A stretch of 64,000 nucleotides of DNA. Source: Sphagnum compactum. Its lineage: Eukaryota > Bryophyta > Sphagnopsida > Sphagnales. The translations under genes and the position numbers were made by a program. This document shows positions 1 through 11,696 of the stretch, one piece after another; positions within the stretch are counted from its first letter, which is position 1, and every line of letters starts with the position of its first letter. The DNA is taken from contig OZ234502.1 of the NCBI GenBank assembly GCA_965153455.1, positions 11,315,495 to 11,379,494 on the forward strand. The letters run 5' to 3'. A model generated the notes under the pieces. The model did no database searches. It saw only the letters and a program-made list of their open reading frames with translations, and was not told the origin of the DNA.

Positions 1-451
1 TTTGCTTATAATTTTGTGTGGAGTTAGTTTTCTCACCAAGATGATGTTCTTCCTACCTGGGTACTTGATATTAATTTGGAAAACTCTTTTGGAAACCAAC
101 AAAGAGTTTCATATAGAATCATATATTTGGTAGGAAAGAGGACCCCATCAGGTGGAACCTCCTTCTGCCCTGGTTTTTTTAATTTAATCATCAGTAAAGG
201 GGTCCTTGCTCCCCCCCCCCTTCATATACAAGCCAAAGTCCTGGCCAGTGATTTTTTTGTGAAATTTTGCAACTTGGCTCAGGACCCTTAAATCTTTCTT
301 CTAGGATAACATAGAATTGCATAAAAAGCTCAATGTGTTTAGAGTAGTCAATAGTTTGTTTTGTAAAACATGAATGTCCCAATGAAAACTGCAGCAACGA
401 ACTGCTAAGAAATAGAAATTAATACCCTGAAAAATACAGTAGACAATTTGT

Positions 452-1624
452 TAGTGGAGGTAGGCCCGAGGGCTCAAAACGCAATCTAAATTTTCAGAGT
501 GCCACGTGGCATCATTTAAAACACTTTCAAAGGGAAACTGAAGGTGACCAACCAGTCATCAGTGTAGGTGCTGCAAGTTGGCCAGGGTGAACCAGCACCC
601 ATGTTGGTACCTTGACCTTTTTGAGTGAGGCCTCTTAGTGGCCATATTAAGCCCAAAAAATGTTAAATCTGAACTCAGACACCCTGATTTAGTCTTAGCA
701 TGGGATATTTGTAATGTTTAGAAATAATTTAAATGGACTAGCTTGGGTTCACCCAAAGGCTCTCAAGTCACTGTGCCCTTGTTGGCTGATGGAATATCAT
801 TGAAACTTCTCAATAGCTAGATGGGAATTTGAAAAAGTTTCTCAGAGTCCACAATTTTTTTATAAAAACAATCAAGGCGTTGAGGCTAGTGTTGCCCTGT
901 TATTGGGGAATTGTTTTTAAATAAATATGTTGGGTACTAATAAAGGGCACAATGACAGGCTATTGCAACCTACATGCCGGTTCTCCCTAGCAGCAATATT
1001 TATTTTGGGGAAAAAAAAAAGGTGAGCTAGAGTTGCACAAGAAGTCCAAAACCATATAATTTACAGGGCTCTTGTGAAAATCCCCTCCGATCTCATTTGT
1101 ATCATTGAATCCATCAGAGACATGTCTGTGGACATCAGTTGCAGAAAGCGTCCAGGTGCTAAAGAAGACTTATGTATGCCAGTGATTTTGTAGCTGCTGC
1201 TGGCTTGTTTATCCCCCCCCCCATGTAGTAGGCTAAGTAGTATTCAGTTTTCTGGGCAGCTTGGTCTACAACGTTAGAGAACAACAGTCTGTTAAGATCC
1301 TGTAAATAGTCCAACTGTTCCAAATTAGTACTGTTCTTTTTTCCAAGTCTCATACTGTGACTAGCAATCATTCAGTGTGTTTGTAGTTGCTGGAAACAAC
1401 AGGCTATGTGAAATTTTCGAAGTCCTCACCTCTTCTTAATAGGTAATGACTAGGTAATATTGCAGAGGAAGAGTGTAATATCATCATCCGCTCTGTCTGT
1501 GTCGACTCTCTCTAGTGACCCAAGCTGACAACGTTTAGGTTAGTGCTGCAGGAGCAGTACTACTCTACTTGAGAGAGAGACGGACGTAGTCAATAAAAGA
1601 AAGCGATAGGCCTACCTCCACTCC
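452..1624. repeat. Short inverted pair, possible ends of a 1.17-kb non-autonomous element
   Basis: The 14-mer AGTGGAGGTAGGCC occurs near 454 and in reverse complement near 1608-1621. The match does not extend further and I see no convincing target-site duplication. Chance is a real alternative. Confidence 0.2.
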
Positions 1625-3526
1625 AGGTCCCAGAAGGTCGTCAAATTTTCTTATACTGATTACAATTTTAGGAGTTCCTTGAAATAATATCACCAGTTAA
1701 GTTGAAACTTCCTTAGGGATGCTTGGCACCCTAGCTAATCAGGAATTGTTTTTAGAAACACTGGTGACCGCCTTGTTTAGTATGCAACATGAATAATCTA
1801 CTAAACTGTGTTTTGTACGACATGTTGTGCCATACATCCTGCATGATGCACTAGTGGGTACTAACTTTTACATTGGCCATGTACCACTTCTTCCCCCACC
1901 AAACTTGAATGAAGTATTCAGGAATCAGGATTTGCATAAATACTCAGGAGTGGAAATTTCTTTGACACTTTTACAACTTTTTACTAGGAATGGTTATTCC
2001 CTGTTGATGTTTTGAACAGGTAAAATTTAAAAGATTTTCAATGTGCCTAATATTAGAGTTCTTTAAAAACTCCATCCCCCTTGTTGATTTAGTTTGAAAG
2101 GTGACATTGTAATATATGTGGAAGAACAACTAAATGAACAAAAAAACTATGTCAAAATACAATCTACAAATATTGATAATGGAAATTAGTTAGAGTGTTT
2201 TAATGTAGATGTTGGGGAATTGATAGGTCATTCAAGAAAATTTGTGATTTGTATTGGTGTATTGATGCTTGCTCCAATTGTCATGGTGGTTATCATGTAG
2301 TTTTAACTAGATATGGAGAGAATAACAAATTTCTTTTTGTTATTCCATGTAATTGAAATTTTTTTTACCCAAACATTCCTGCACTCCTAAATTTGGCCAG
2401 TTTCATTCTTTCCTAATTAGAGATTCTCAACAATGGTGCATGATGCTCCCCACATTTGGGACTTTGAATGTTCATCGATTGAAAATCTGAGAAATGGAAA
2501 AGAATTTCAACATAACCTCCATAAATAATATTTTCCTTTTCATCCATTACAATTCACGTATCCAAAACATAAATGATTCATCCAATATATCACTTTAAAA
2601 GCAATTGATCATCTGTTTCATGAAAACTAATAACTTAGAGCAATATTTGGAAATCAATGATTGCCAATACTTAAAAATTGAAATTATATGATCTTGAGTA
2701 GTATATATGGACATATATGAATCACATACTTTTGAAAATCTATTTCGAATTCATTGATGAAATCATGAATGAATTATATAATATATCAATGTGCAACAAT
2801 CATATTATAAAATTCATCAGAAAACATAAGCTAATTTTAATCCTAGCCAATCACACACAAGTATCTGTTGGTCCAAGTCTTTTGACATGCTTAGACCTAC
2901 GAAAAACTTGTCACGTTTAAAGTATTATTGTAATTCTCCAGATTTTTAATTTTTTGACTTCAGAAAAACAAAAAAATCACAGCATACATGTTCCCACTAA
3001 GATTATTAGCGTGCCCAAGCAGGTTCTGGCTAGGTCATGACATTTTGCTTGCTTGGGTCTTTCATGAGCTTGACTACTCTTGCCTAATGTGCAACCTATT
3101 GAACCTCAGCCAAATCAACAAAGGAAGTTTTTTCCTTTTGCAAACTTTTAATGGGAATAGAGATTTTGGTTGTGAGATAATTCTGGTTCACATTTGCAAT
3201 GAAGGATAAAAGGCTCAAAAGCACGGGAAAGTTTAGGAAAAAACTCATCCAACTCAATAGCTGAATATGAAATACATTCCTAATTGCCATAGTCCAAATT
3301 GAGAACAAGCAGAAATCAATAAATTGTTCAGTTGCTGTTCATCCACATCTGAGTAATAAGTTATAATGGGTTTTGTTTGTGCTCTTCAACTTGCCACATG
3401 TCATTTGAACAACGCTTCATTATCTTCTGGACAAGAAAGATTAATATGTTCCATAGTCATGCAGACTCGAAGATTATATCTAAATTATTACATATTAAAA
3501 GGTTCCAGCCATGTTTCTGCCACGTT

Positions 3527-3660
3527 GGATATGATGTTCCTATGTTCCAGTGTTGCTGTCATGACACTCCCATGACGTTCTTGTGATGTTCCCACAATGT
3601 TCCCATGTAATTCCCATGTCATTCCCATAGCCATTTCATGGTGCCACATAATTATTCACC
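3527..3660. repeat. Degenerate ATGTTCCC/CATTCCC minisatellite
   Basis: Words such as GATGTTCC, ATGTTCCCA and CATTCCCAT recur about every 10-15 bp. Units are too diverged for a fixed period. The open frames crossing it are low complexity and I do not regard them as genes. Confidence 0.5.
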
Positions 3661-5439
3661 AAACATGTTAATGTAATGGCACTGCTGGGTGTGCTGGCCA
3701 TCTCACCCTACTGGGCTTGCCAAGGTAGCTTACGGAGGATAATGGGCAGCTACTTGCCCATTTCCTTATATTACATAATTTAACAGCATATAATCAAAGA
3801 CATATTTCTGTATTTTAAGTTTACAATAATGGGCAATGAATTATAAACATATTAGCATTTAGTAACCAGTTCTCAAGCTATCATATTATTTTTTAAGACA
3901 AGTTACTATATGGTCCAAAAGTCCTTTATAAACACAAATATTTAACATATTCAGCAATAATTTGCATTGTTTTCCAACTAATAACTTATAGTATACTTGT
4001 TTAATTTTTACTAATATAGTAAAATGCGGTCTTCATTATTATCTTTACACGTTACCAAGAACATTGCTGTTATTGTTTCCTCTTTTAGTCTTGGGAGGTA
4101 TATCAATGTTCAATATAATATTTACATTTGGCCCAGCCAAGTTTTAAATTGTTTTGGCAAATTTTTCTTCAAAACGGTGAGAATTATTATTTTTTGGGTT
4201 TTTTTTCAAAATTTTCGGAATTTTTTATAAAACACTTCCAAATTCTATCCTGAGTTATAGTTGGTAGCCAAAAATACAGAAGGTTTCTTTCTCTTCTATT
4301 TCCATACTTTTTAATCTTCAAATCTGGCTAAATCATCGCATGTCCATCACCAAAATTCAGCTGAGATAACATCACAAAATTGGAAGGAAAAAAGGACACA
4401 ACAAGCTACGGTAGTCATTTATCATGCAAAGGTCTTACTTGTAGGTATTTGCATATATATTTGACACTCTCCTAGTTTATTGCTTATATAATGACTTCAA
4501 TAAACTATATTGAACTTGAAAACCATGTTTAGGATTTGGGTTTTTGTTTCCTCCAAAATTTACAATGTACACACAAGTCTACAAAAACAGCTTGCATCAA
4601 TTAAGATGCAGAAGGATTTTTGAGCTGAAAGGCTTTATCATTTTCAACGGGGTTAATATATATCATAATATGATGGATCCCACAAGATCTCAGGCTAATG
4701 GACAGTTTTCTTTGTTACGTGCTACAGAAAGGTAAGTAAAAGATACAACTTAAAAAGAAATGCTCAAAAATCTTTCTGCAAGAGGGGGCATTTTCCTAAG
4801 AGAGTCACATCAGGATTGGTCAGTGACTGGGGCTCTATCCTCCTCCTACTCACCTCACATGACACAACTCCCTGGGGAAAATGCCTCCTCCTATACATAA
4901 TTCATCTCTTGCCAATCCACCTTTAAGAAATAAACACATCTGCAAAAGTGCAAACCAAAAAGAAAATTCAATGTCCCAATTACAACAACTTCTTAATTCT
5001 ATTACAATTAAAATAGGGGTAGTGAGTGGCAGGGACCGAGATATTGAAACAAATTTGCATAACCGACTCGTTCTGGACAATGCACCTTTAAAAACACAGG
5101 TGCAATTTTATATTTAAAAATCCAAACTTCTGAAAATGATTTAAAAAGTCTCAAATGCTCAACTTCTCATGATGTCAATTGCATTGATGAGAAGACATAT
5201 GCTGTTATGTATATATCTAAAGAGAGACATAGGGACAAGACAATTGCATTTAAATTGGCTCTTTCAAATTCACCTTGATAAGAAAAAAACATGAATGTAA
5301 AGGAAAAAAAAAACCAGAAGGAAACAACAATGAAATGCAAGTAAGTTATATGTAGCATGTGACTGATAAAATTTTCATTACCTAGAATTAATAATAGAAT
5401 TTGTACAGTGCCATCAATTGCAGTAAAGAAAGTTATGTT

Positions 5440-5875
5440 GGTGCTGCATACGTCGACGTGTCAATCTCTACTACCACAAACGCCTTTGTCCGTCCTTCCT
5501 TGGCGTGAACTACAAACAGCTTCCACCCATCCAACAAAGACTGCGTAAACGGCGCTCTTCATGAGCGCATTTTCTCTTCCCATCATGGGGCCCATAGGAT
5601 AGCCGTGCTCCACCCATCTACCAAGGACTCCTCAAACGGCGCTCTTCATGATGTGTGTCCCTTCCCATCATGGAGCCGCATAGTGGACGTAAATGTCCGT
5701 CCTTTCTTCGCATGCATGACAACCAGTTGTCCCCACGATCCAGCCCATCAACCAAGTGCTCCTTAAACCGGGCTCTTGATCATGATGTGAATTCTCCATT
5801 CATATCACGCGGCCCAGTAGGTCGCTCTTATCATGATGTGCATTCTCACTTCACTTCACACGGCCCGGTGCGTCT
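5440..5875 (+). promoter_or_regulatory. Type II PAH upstream module, reiterated about four times
   Basis: A degenerate block is repeated here. Its words appear in order: GTCCGTCCTT, a GCATGACAAC-like word, CCACCCATC or CCCATCAACC, CCTTAAAC, GCTCTTCATGATG, then CATTCTC or CCCATCATGG. Reiterations begin near 5487, 5609, 5693 and 5823, and some are partial. The same order is found on the minus strand just upstream of PAH-c (12960-13200) and PAH-e (40363-40600), and alone at 22676-22815. It therefore looks like the promoter or 5' leader of type II genes, here pointing toward PAH-a. A long open frame runs through it from 5655, but the PAH-c copy has a stop in the matching frame, so I do not call it coding. 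Confidence 0.6.
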
Positions 5876-6190
5876 CTCGAAGCTCTTCATCTCTAGCGAG
5901 CTCGAAGTGTGTTTCATCGACTTAGAAGGGCATCATCTAGCCCATTTGCAACATCGCACTTTCTTCATTTCCTCTTCTTCACCGTCTGCGTTTTGCATTC
6001 CAGTAGCTTGTCTATTCGTTTGTTTGTTTGCTTTCTTTGGCGTTGGTTCGTTTGTTTGCTTGCTTTCTTTGGCGTTGGTTCGTTTGTTTGCTTGCTTTCT
6101 TTGGCGTTCGTTCAGTTGCTTGTTGGCTTTAGCGAGCAGCTTGAGTATTGAAGTCTATTACTTAGAGTATTTAACCGCTTCGTGGCTCTG
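5876..6190 (+). other. Possible 5' exon of PAH-a, hydrophobic reading frame
   Basis: This stretch is similar to the start of PAH-c. Both encode an EL(E/Q)V word followed about 30 residues later by FCIP(V/A)A in the same frame, with a two-codon length difference. The frame is strongly hydrophobic and ends at 6194. It includes the 32-bp tandem repeat, whose length is not a multiple of three, so the translation beyond 6017 may be meaningless. It could be coding, leader or intron; the conserved frame slightly favours coding in an ancestor. Confidence 0.35.
6017..6112. repeat. Three tandem copies of a 32-bp unit
   Basis: The unit begins CGTTTGTTTGCTTGC and ends GGCGTTGGTT. Copies start at 6017, 6049 and 6081, with a single-base variant in the first and another in the third. 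It lies in the pyrimidine-rich stretch where PAH-c has a GTTTGTTTGTTTG run, so it may be an expansion of an ancestral feature. Confidence 0.9.
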
Positions 6191-6282
6191 CTGATCCTCT
6201 TAGTCATATTCGATCCGCATCTGACCGACTGGCCGGTAAAGGAATGAGAGGATTATCATTTCTGTTTCGCACGAGGTAGGGA

Positions 6283-6462
6283 ATGAAATTACGATCAGTA
6301 TGTTGTGTTCTTGGATTGCTTGTAGTTCCATTCCCTATCTCGCGAGAAGCAGAGACGATAATCCAGGTGGTGCACAGCTGCAAGGTCGCCTCTTTGTTCG
6401 AGGTCGGGCAGCACGCGGATCAACTCATGCTTCAGGAATTTCGCATCTTCCTCCATGCCTGA
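6283..6462 (+). CDS. PAH-a: short PAH-domain ORF or terminal exon (59 codons)
   Basis: This frame holds the C-terminal half of a PAH domain. Residues 25-59 contain ETIIQVVHS, ASLFEVGQH and LQEFRIFLHA before the TGA. These match the pattern V-x-x-LF-x-x-H-x-x-L-x-x-EF-x-FL shared by PAH-c, -d and -f. The ATG at 6283 follows an in-frame TAG, so the frame stands alone as written. It lacks the first two helices, so it is either a terminal exon, with an acceptor-like TTGCTTGTAG at 6318-6327, or a remnant. A donor (GCAAG then GTATTA) starts 37 nt after the stop, as in other members. The sequence after the stop matches PAH-c, which places it in type II. Confidence 0.55.
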   Translation: MKLRSVCCVLGLLVVPFPISREAETIIQVVHSCKVASLFEVGQHADQLMLQEFRIFLHA

Positions 6463-6499
6463 TCGATGAGGGCGCTCTAACGTGCATCTGGTTTGCAAG

Positions 6500-6501
6500 G
6501 T
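6500..6501 (+). other. Splice donor after PAH-a stop
   Basis: TTTGCAAG is followed by GTATTA, 37 nt beyond the TGA. Equivalent donors follow the stops of PAH-b, -c, -d, -e and -f. Confidence 0.5.
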
Positions 6502-6662
6502 ATTACGTATACTTTTCTTTAACTTCCCGTGAACCAGAATGTCTTACGCTTGTTGTCCTTCAGCAAATCAAACCCAAAATGTTTTTGTGGTAGCTGCCCT
6601 GTCTTCCTTTTGTAGCTAGTCTAACAGGGGTAAGGGGGGGTGCCTCTTTTGATGCGATCTCA

Positions 6663-7094
6663 CAGTGTTGGCCGGTTATTTAGTTTTGATTCGGTTGTCA
6701 ACCCAAGTAGTGACAACCTATCAGTCAGTTCTTTGGTTTTTTGGATAACTAGTTAATAACCTAACCACTTTGTATGGAATTTTCAAATTTTAATAACCTA
6801 CCCAGATGGCCTGGTTATAATTCAGGTAGGTTATCAATCTCAAAATGCTGAGCATGTTTATAACATCAAATAGAAATACAAAAGATCAAATCAAAAATTA
6901 AAAGTAAAAATAACCCCATATTTGGCTAATAACCAACAAGATAACTGATGTCTGTTAATTAATAAGTTGATAACCTACCTTTATTCATAACCAAAGGTTA
7001 TTTACCCAAAAAAAACCTTTAAACCAGCGCTCAATTGAAAAAAAAACACCCTACTGAACGGTTATGAAAAGAAATAAATAACCGGCACACAGTG
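6663..7094. mobile_element. hAT-like MITE with GGTTAT/ATAACC motif cluster
   Basis: The left end reads CAGTGTTGGCCGGTTATTTA. The right end, in reverse complement, reads CACTGTGTGCCGGTTATTTA, giving 20-bp terminal inverted repeats with a few mismatches. The interior is AT-rich with many GGTTAT and ATAACC words in both orientations, like the subterminal binding motifs of hAT elements. I could not find a clean 8-bp target duplication. A related element lies upstream of PAH-d. Confidence 0.55.
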
Positions 7095-7573
7095 GTACTG
7101 CTTGACAACTGCCCAGGATGAAAAATTTGGTCAGTCTCTATCATGCATGGGTCCTGGCAGCACATGTCGCCAGAGATGATGGCCATCAGTCCGTCTAGCG
7201 TGTTGCAGAAGTTACTGGGATAGGATGAAAGAGTGTTTTCGCATTCATTCCAACACATCTTCTTCATCATCTCTACGCATCACTCTTCACGCCTGGCTAG
7301 CTTTGTAGTTCGATGCGAGCTAGAGCTCAGGGTTGCATTATCAGTTTTTTTGAATCTTTGTGATGTATTAGACGGTTGTTCATGCAGCTAGTTCACACTT
7401 GGAAGCAGGGCAGAGTGAGAGAACTTAGGAAATGTCTTATTTAAATTTTCTTTATCTTTGCGCATGAGTATACTGGCAGACATGTAGACTACAATTGGAA
7501 GGAGCACAGCTAGAGCTTACATGTTCGCGTGATTGCAGCTTCGATCTACAACAACCATCTCACGATAAGAGAA
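7095..7573 (+). promoter_or_regulatory. Type I PAH leader module upstream of PAH-b
   Basis: Three degenerate units recur, each built on a CTTCATCTTTGCGCATGAG-like word followed by an AGCTAGAGCTTA-like word, near 7258, 7340 and 7447. The whole block is collinear with the region upstream of PAH-f, including a CTATCATGCA word and GCGTGTTGCAGA. Just before the ATG come GTGATTGCAG, acceptor-like, and then a CAACAA-rich stretch, also seen in PAH-d and PAH-f. Promoter and 5'UTR cannot be separated by eye. Confidence 0.6.
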
Positions 7574-7961
7574 ATGGCTAATGAGCAATATCTCGTTTCC
7601 CACCCAGCCTCTCCGCTCAGGATCCATCGTGATACCGCAGACCAGTATACGAGATTTCTAGAGGTTTTCTATGAACCCCTGAAGCAAGAGTTGGCCTAAG
7701 CTATGAAGACAAAGATCATGTACCTGGGCCGCGGATTTCCTGGAGAAGCGCATCGAGACTGCGCAGTGGGTGGAGCTTGTAAGTAAGCAGAAACTCTAAG
7801 ATTGAGGCAAGAGTACTCGAAGCGGATCCATGACAAAAAACGTCACTGTGCACAGCAAGGATGAAAAGACCGCAGACAACGCAATATGCTCGGTTGCCGC
7901 CATGCTCCAGACCGAGCAGGGAGACTTTCTCCACAAGTTCTGCAATGTCCTTAAGATCTGA
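7574..7961 (+). pseudogene. PAH-b: decayed type I two-PAH gene
   Basis: The start, ATGGCTAATGAG, matches PAH-d and PAH-f. The frame then follows the first PAH domain (DQYTRFLEVFYEPLKQEL) until an in-frame TAA at 7697-7699, codon 42. Beyond it, pieces match PAH-d in other frames: GCCGCGGATTT, TGGAGAAGCG, GAGCTTGT, GCCGCCATG and the ending AGATCTGATC. About 270 nt between the two PAH domains are missing relative to PAH-d. With a stop, frameshifts and a deletion it cannot encode the family protein. The leader and the 3'UTR donor at 7989 are still visible, so loss of function is probably fairly recent. Confidence 0.8.
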
Positions 7962-7988
7962 TCAGCTTTTGTGGTGGTAATTTCAAAG

Positions 7989-8253
7989 GTGGAAGTGCAC
8001 ATAATTTCCTTACTTCCTATCAACCAGAAGAACTAATTTTCTGGTCATACCTACAAGGGGTTTACATGCTATGATTTGTTTCAGTAGTATGTATCTTGAA
8101 GTGTGGGTGCTCAAAGACTAAGTTGGTGGTTGTGAAAACTTTGATTAGGGAAATGGCTTTATGCAAGGAAGCCATGCTCATTGATTTGTTTTCTTTGCTC
8201 TATGCATTCGAACTTGTGCCAATCTTATGAACTTTATGTCTTATTGTTTCCAG
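7989..8253 (+). other. Inferred 3'UTR intron of PAH-b
   Basis: The donor TTTCAAAG then GTGGAA starts 27 nt after the stop. A pyrimidine-rich TTATTGTTTCCAG ends at 8253. The segment aligns with 19949-20203 downstream of PAH-d, including shared words CATGCTATGATTT and AAGCCATGCTCATTGATTTG. The intron is inferred from conserved borders only. Confidence 0.5.
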
Positions 8254-10640
8254 GAATAGAATGAAAGGTACCAAGGTTGAGTTATATAAAGCACTTGCAA
8301 TCACTTCAGATCTGTATTAGTTTTACAATCTTGTTGCATTGGTTTTACATTCTTGTTGCAAACACATCTATATTGGTTTTACATTCTTTTGTCAGACAGA
8401 GTCCAGACTTGAGGGAGCTTTTTGGCTTCGTCAGCAGGCAAGGTGTTGAGTACATGAGATGGAAGCAATTTCTCTTTTGAATCAATCAAGTGGGTGGCTC
8501 AGTTGGAATGACATGATCGATATAGGTTACGTCCTTGTGGACCCGTTGATATCTCTTTGTTTCTTTCCCAGGTAGTTGCAGGAACTGGGACTTACAAAAA
8601 ACCTCATGAACAACATTGATCTATTTTGCATATATTTCAGCTTCTCTTTGGGACCTGAGATTTGCATTGTACCAGTTTGTCCTTCAGTTATTTTTCAAGT
8701 CTTATGTGTACTCAGCATGTGCTTCTCACTTTGCTCCACATCATGTTTGCAAAGTTGCTTAAATTGTCACATGGGTTGTGGTGTCTTGGATAGGTGTGTG
8801 CTGCACATCCACACCATCTTGTTTACTGGCTTACTTTTAAGAACTGCTAACCAAACCTGTCTTGAGTGAACCCTAGCAAGCAATCAAGCATAGAATAGGA
8901 TGGTGATCTTGGCTAGTTAGCTTCATGAGAGCACTTCAAAGTTCAAATCTCTTGAACACCAGATTACATCACACAATCCAAACCTAAAACCCACAATTGA
9001 TTCTTCAATCAGCAAAGAGGCCACCCTTTCCACATACAGTACCAAAATGTGTTTGTAGTTTGTGCATAATTTGGGTTGTGGTTGGTGGTGTGGTAACACT
9101 TTGGGTCTGTTTTGTCTTTTGCCTTCTCTTGTTTGCAAAGCATGTTGCACTAATTTTCTGTGTACAATTTGCCAGTCTTATTCAAGTCTTTGGGGCCTTG
9201 TGTTTTCATTGCTCTTTGTTTCCAATTTCATCCAATGTAATGTACAGACCTGTAACAACACATGTCATAACATGTGGTCATGGATTTATGAATAATAACT
9301 TGCCGTCCAAAGGATTATATACAGTAGATGATATAGATTCTTCCTAGATATGAACCCAAGTTTCCATCCTTCCATTTTATTGTCAGTTTCCATTCTTAAA
9401 ATTGGATACATACTGTCATTGGCCGGTTATGGTCTGAGAGATCTTGTGTGCATGAAAATTATTTTGTTGTGTTTCTTCCTCTCATGCTTCCATGTAGGTC
9501 TTGTATGTCACTTGTGATAATTGTAAATCTAGATGATGTTTTTCTGTGCATGACAAGACTTCCACATTGACATGTGCTGTTGCATCTCACTTTCAATAGT
9601 TTTGCGTTTATAGAACTACATTGTAATACACTTCATACACTTTTGGTACTGTAATATACAGAAAGCCAACTAATATTTTCTTGAAGTCCTGTAAAGGAGT
9701 AACAAGTGCATGTTTGAGTTTAATGCCTTGTTGTTTCCAGATCTTATAACAATGTCTCTGAGGCAGTGGGACATTGTTCTTGAGCCTGGTAGCTCTTCTG
9801 TTCAAATAGTGAATATGATGCCATTCCTTGTCATTCCTATGGCAAAAATAATGTATAGCACCACAAAGCTACCACAAAGCAATGTGTTAATATACCTGAC
9901 TCATTGTTTGTCTGCAGAGAGTGCTCATATATCACTTTCTGAATTTTTTTTTCTACAATCCATCCAAGCTACTTGGCAGAGATTAAATTTCTTGAGTTTA
10001 GTTCACTATCAAGAGAGCCAATTGATCCTCATATGGAAATGACATATCACCAGATCAGTGCTGCAGAGATACCTGGTGTTCTTGTATTCCAATAATGGAG
10101 GGGAAGAAGCCTAACTATGAATTGTCTCATTTACATAAGCTAAGAAATATGCCTCATTCACCACCTGGAGCTTGCTTGAAACTAATTCCTGATTTCTCTG
10201 TGATTCCTTTGACATTTTAACTACATCTTTGCTGTACCAGCTTAAAACACAATCCAGTTTCTCAGTAGTGCCAATTTATTGCTGATGAAGATTGTCAACA
10301 GTTATAGTCCATCTAGTTTTCCACCATATGATTAAGTTATAGAGTTTCTGCTCAAACTTGGCTTAAGTCAATATCTGTTGCACTGATTTCAGTGATTTAT
10401 TAATCTCGTTGTAGCAATCCAAAGAGAGTAAATATTTTTTCTAGATGGAGTCTCTTGTATTTTCTGGCCATACATAGTTCTGATATTTTATGTTACAGGA
10501 CAAAAAGAACTCATGCAACATCAAGCCTACCACCAAATGGATTACAATCTTGTATAATTTCACTAAGTCCCCCATGCAACAAAAGAGAAGACTACAAGGC
10601 ATTGGACGCAAGACTGAGACATCAATTAATTACCATGTGA
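8254..10640 (+). other. Non-coding 3' region of PAH-b shared by all three copies
   Basis: Apart from short unconvincing frames I see no coding content. The block aligns with 20204-22640 downstream of PAH-d (diverged but collinear), and 8559 onward aligns with 35684-37761. Acceptor-like CCCAG and ACAG words precede a GT(A/T)GTTGCAGG word near 8571 and 20480, so further untranslated exons are possible. The final shared word is CTACAAGGCATTGGA, near 10593. Confidence 0.5.
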
Positions 10641-11136
10641 GGAGGGAGAAATTCCAAGTGTAACTTGCTTGCAACAGTATTGGTGACAATCAAGTATGCA
10701 TAGTTTCCAAATGAGCAGCACAAGGGAAGAGACATGATGTGTTCAAACAGACATATAACAGAGCTCTAATATCATAGCTCAAGATGACTATTTTCAGGGA
10801 AATTGGCAGAGTACTTGGAGGTTTCTCAACTGAACAGTTTTGATGTGACCTCTTTTGTGTACAAATTGTTTTTCAGGAGAAAAGTCAGATACAAGTGTTT
10901 ACTTTTAGGCACTGCTTGCCTCTTAGCATTTGGATTTTGAGTTGAACAAGTAGTTTATTCAGCAATGTGCTTTAAGATGGTCAAAGGCTGGAGGGTTAGG
11001 AAGATGATAGAGGGCTGTAGGTTCTGCTTGCTTGGGCTGAAACAGGGTAATATGACATAAACATGGCACTGAACCCAACCAAGAAAAAAATCTCAGGAAA
11101 GCTTCAACATCTACGAACATATGTGTAATACTTCAA

Positions 11137-11632
11137 AGTGATAACTGGAAGCAGCGGTGTTGAAATGGAACACATGTACCACATATATGCAATCATATCC
11201 CAAAAGAAGCTGAAGATGGAAATCCTGCCATTGTTGTTCATGCAAGAGGCAGCAGTGTTGAAATGGAACACATGTACCACAAAATTCAATCATATCCCGA
11301 AAGAAGCTGAAGATCGAAATCCTGCCATTGTTGTTCAGGCAAGAGGCAGTGTTGAAATGGAACACATGTACCACAAATTCCAATCATATCGCGAAAGAAG
11401 CTGAAGATGGAAATCCTGCCATTGTTGTTCATGCAAGCAGCAGTGTTGAAATGGAAAACACGTACCATAAAATGCAAAACACGTCCCCAAAGGAGCTGAA
11501 GATGGAAATCCTGCCATTGTTGTTCATGGAAGCAGCAGTGTTGAACTGGAACACATTTACCACAAAATGCAAAACACACCCAGATAGAAGCTAAAGATTG
11601 AAATCCTGTCATTGTTGTTCATGAGCTATCAA
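11137..11632. repeat. 95-bp tandem array, about five units (copy A)
   Basis: Each unit contains AGCTGAAGATGGAAATCCTG, CATTGTTGTTCATGCAAG and GTGTTGAAATGGAACACATG. The CATTGTTGTTCA word recurs near 11231, 11326, 11420, 11513 and 11609. The same array in copy B has eight units. Open frames in both directions arise because three units equal 285 bp, a multiple of three; they are not independent genes. The array lies about 0.7 kb past the stop of PAH-c, between the convergent genes. Confidence 0.92.
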
Positions 11633-11676
11633 AGTACCAGAGATACAAAGGGAAGATGCATGATCATCAAGATGCA

Positions 11677-11696
11677 TCACTGTCAATTGACAGTGA
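11677..11696. other. Perfect 20-bp palindrome beside the 95-bp array
   Basis: TCACTGTCAATTGACAGTGA is its own reverse complement. It is preserved at 39078-39097 in copy B, about 45-50 bp past the last repeat unit in both copies. No function is known to me. Confidence 0.85.

Larger units (their letters stand above)
1..5430. other. No recognisable gene; AT-rich intergenic DNA
   Basis: Only short open frames without recognisable domains occur here. Visible structure is limited to homopolymer runs, a degenerate ATGTTCCC-type repeat near 3530-3660 and a short inverted pair near 452 and 1624. A possible donor (AAAG followed by GTAAGT) lies at about 4732, after a 63-codon open frame, but no partner exon was found. 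Confidence 0.5.

Noticed and set aside
1159-1371. 70-codon minus-strand frame
   Set aside because: No recognisable domain or splice-supported neighbours; Met-Gly-Gly-Gly run comes from a C homopolymer.
5655-6194. 179-codon frame as a complete gene
   Set aside because: Its first half is the reiterated leader module and its last part the 32-bp repeat; the matching frame is broken at PAH-c. Only the middle may derive from coding sequence.
11104-11612. Overlapping open frames of 60-108 codons on both strands
   Set aside because: They are produced by the 95-bp tandem array and repeat the same peptide; no start context or domain supports them.
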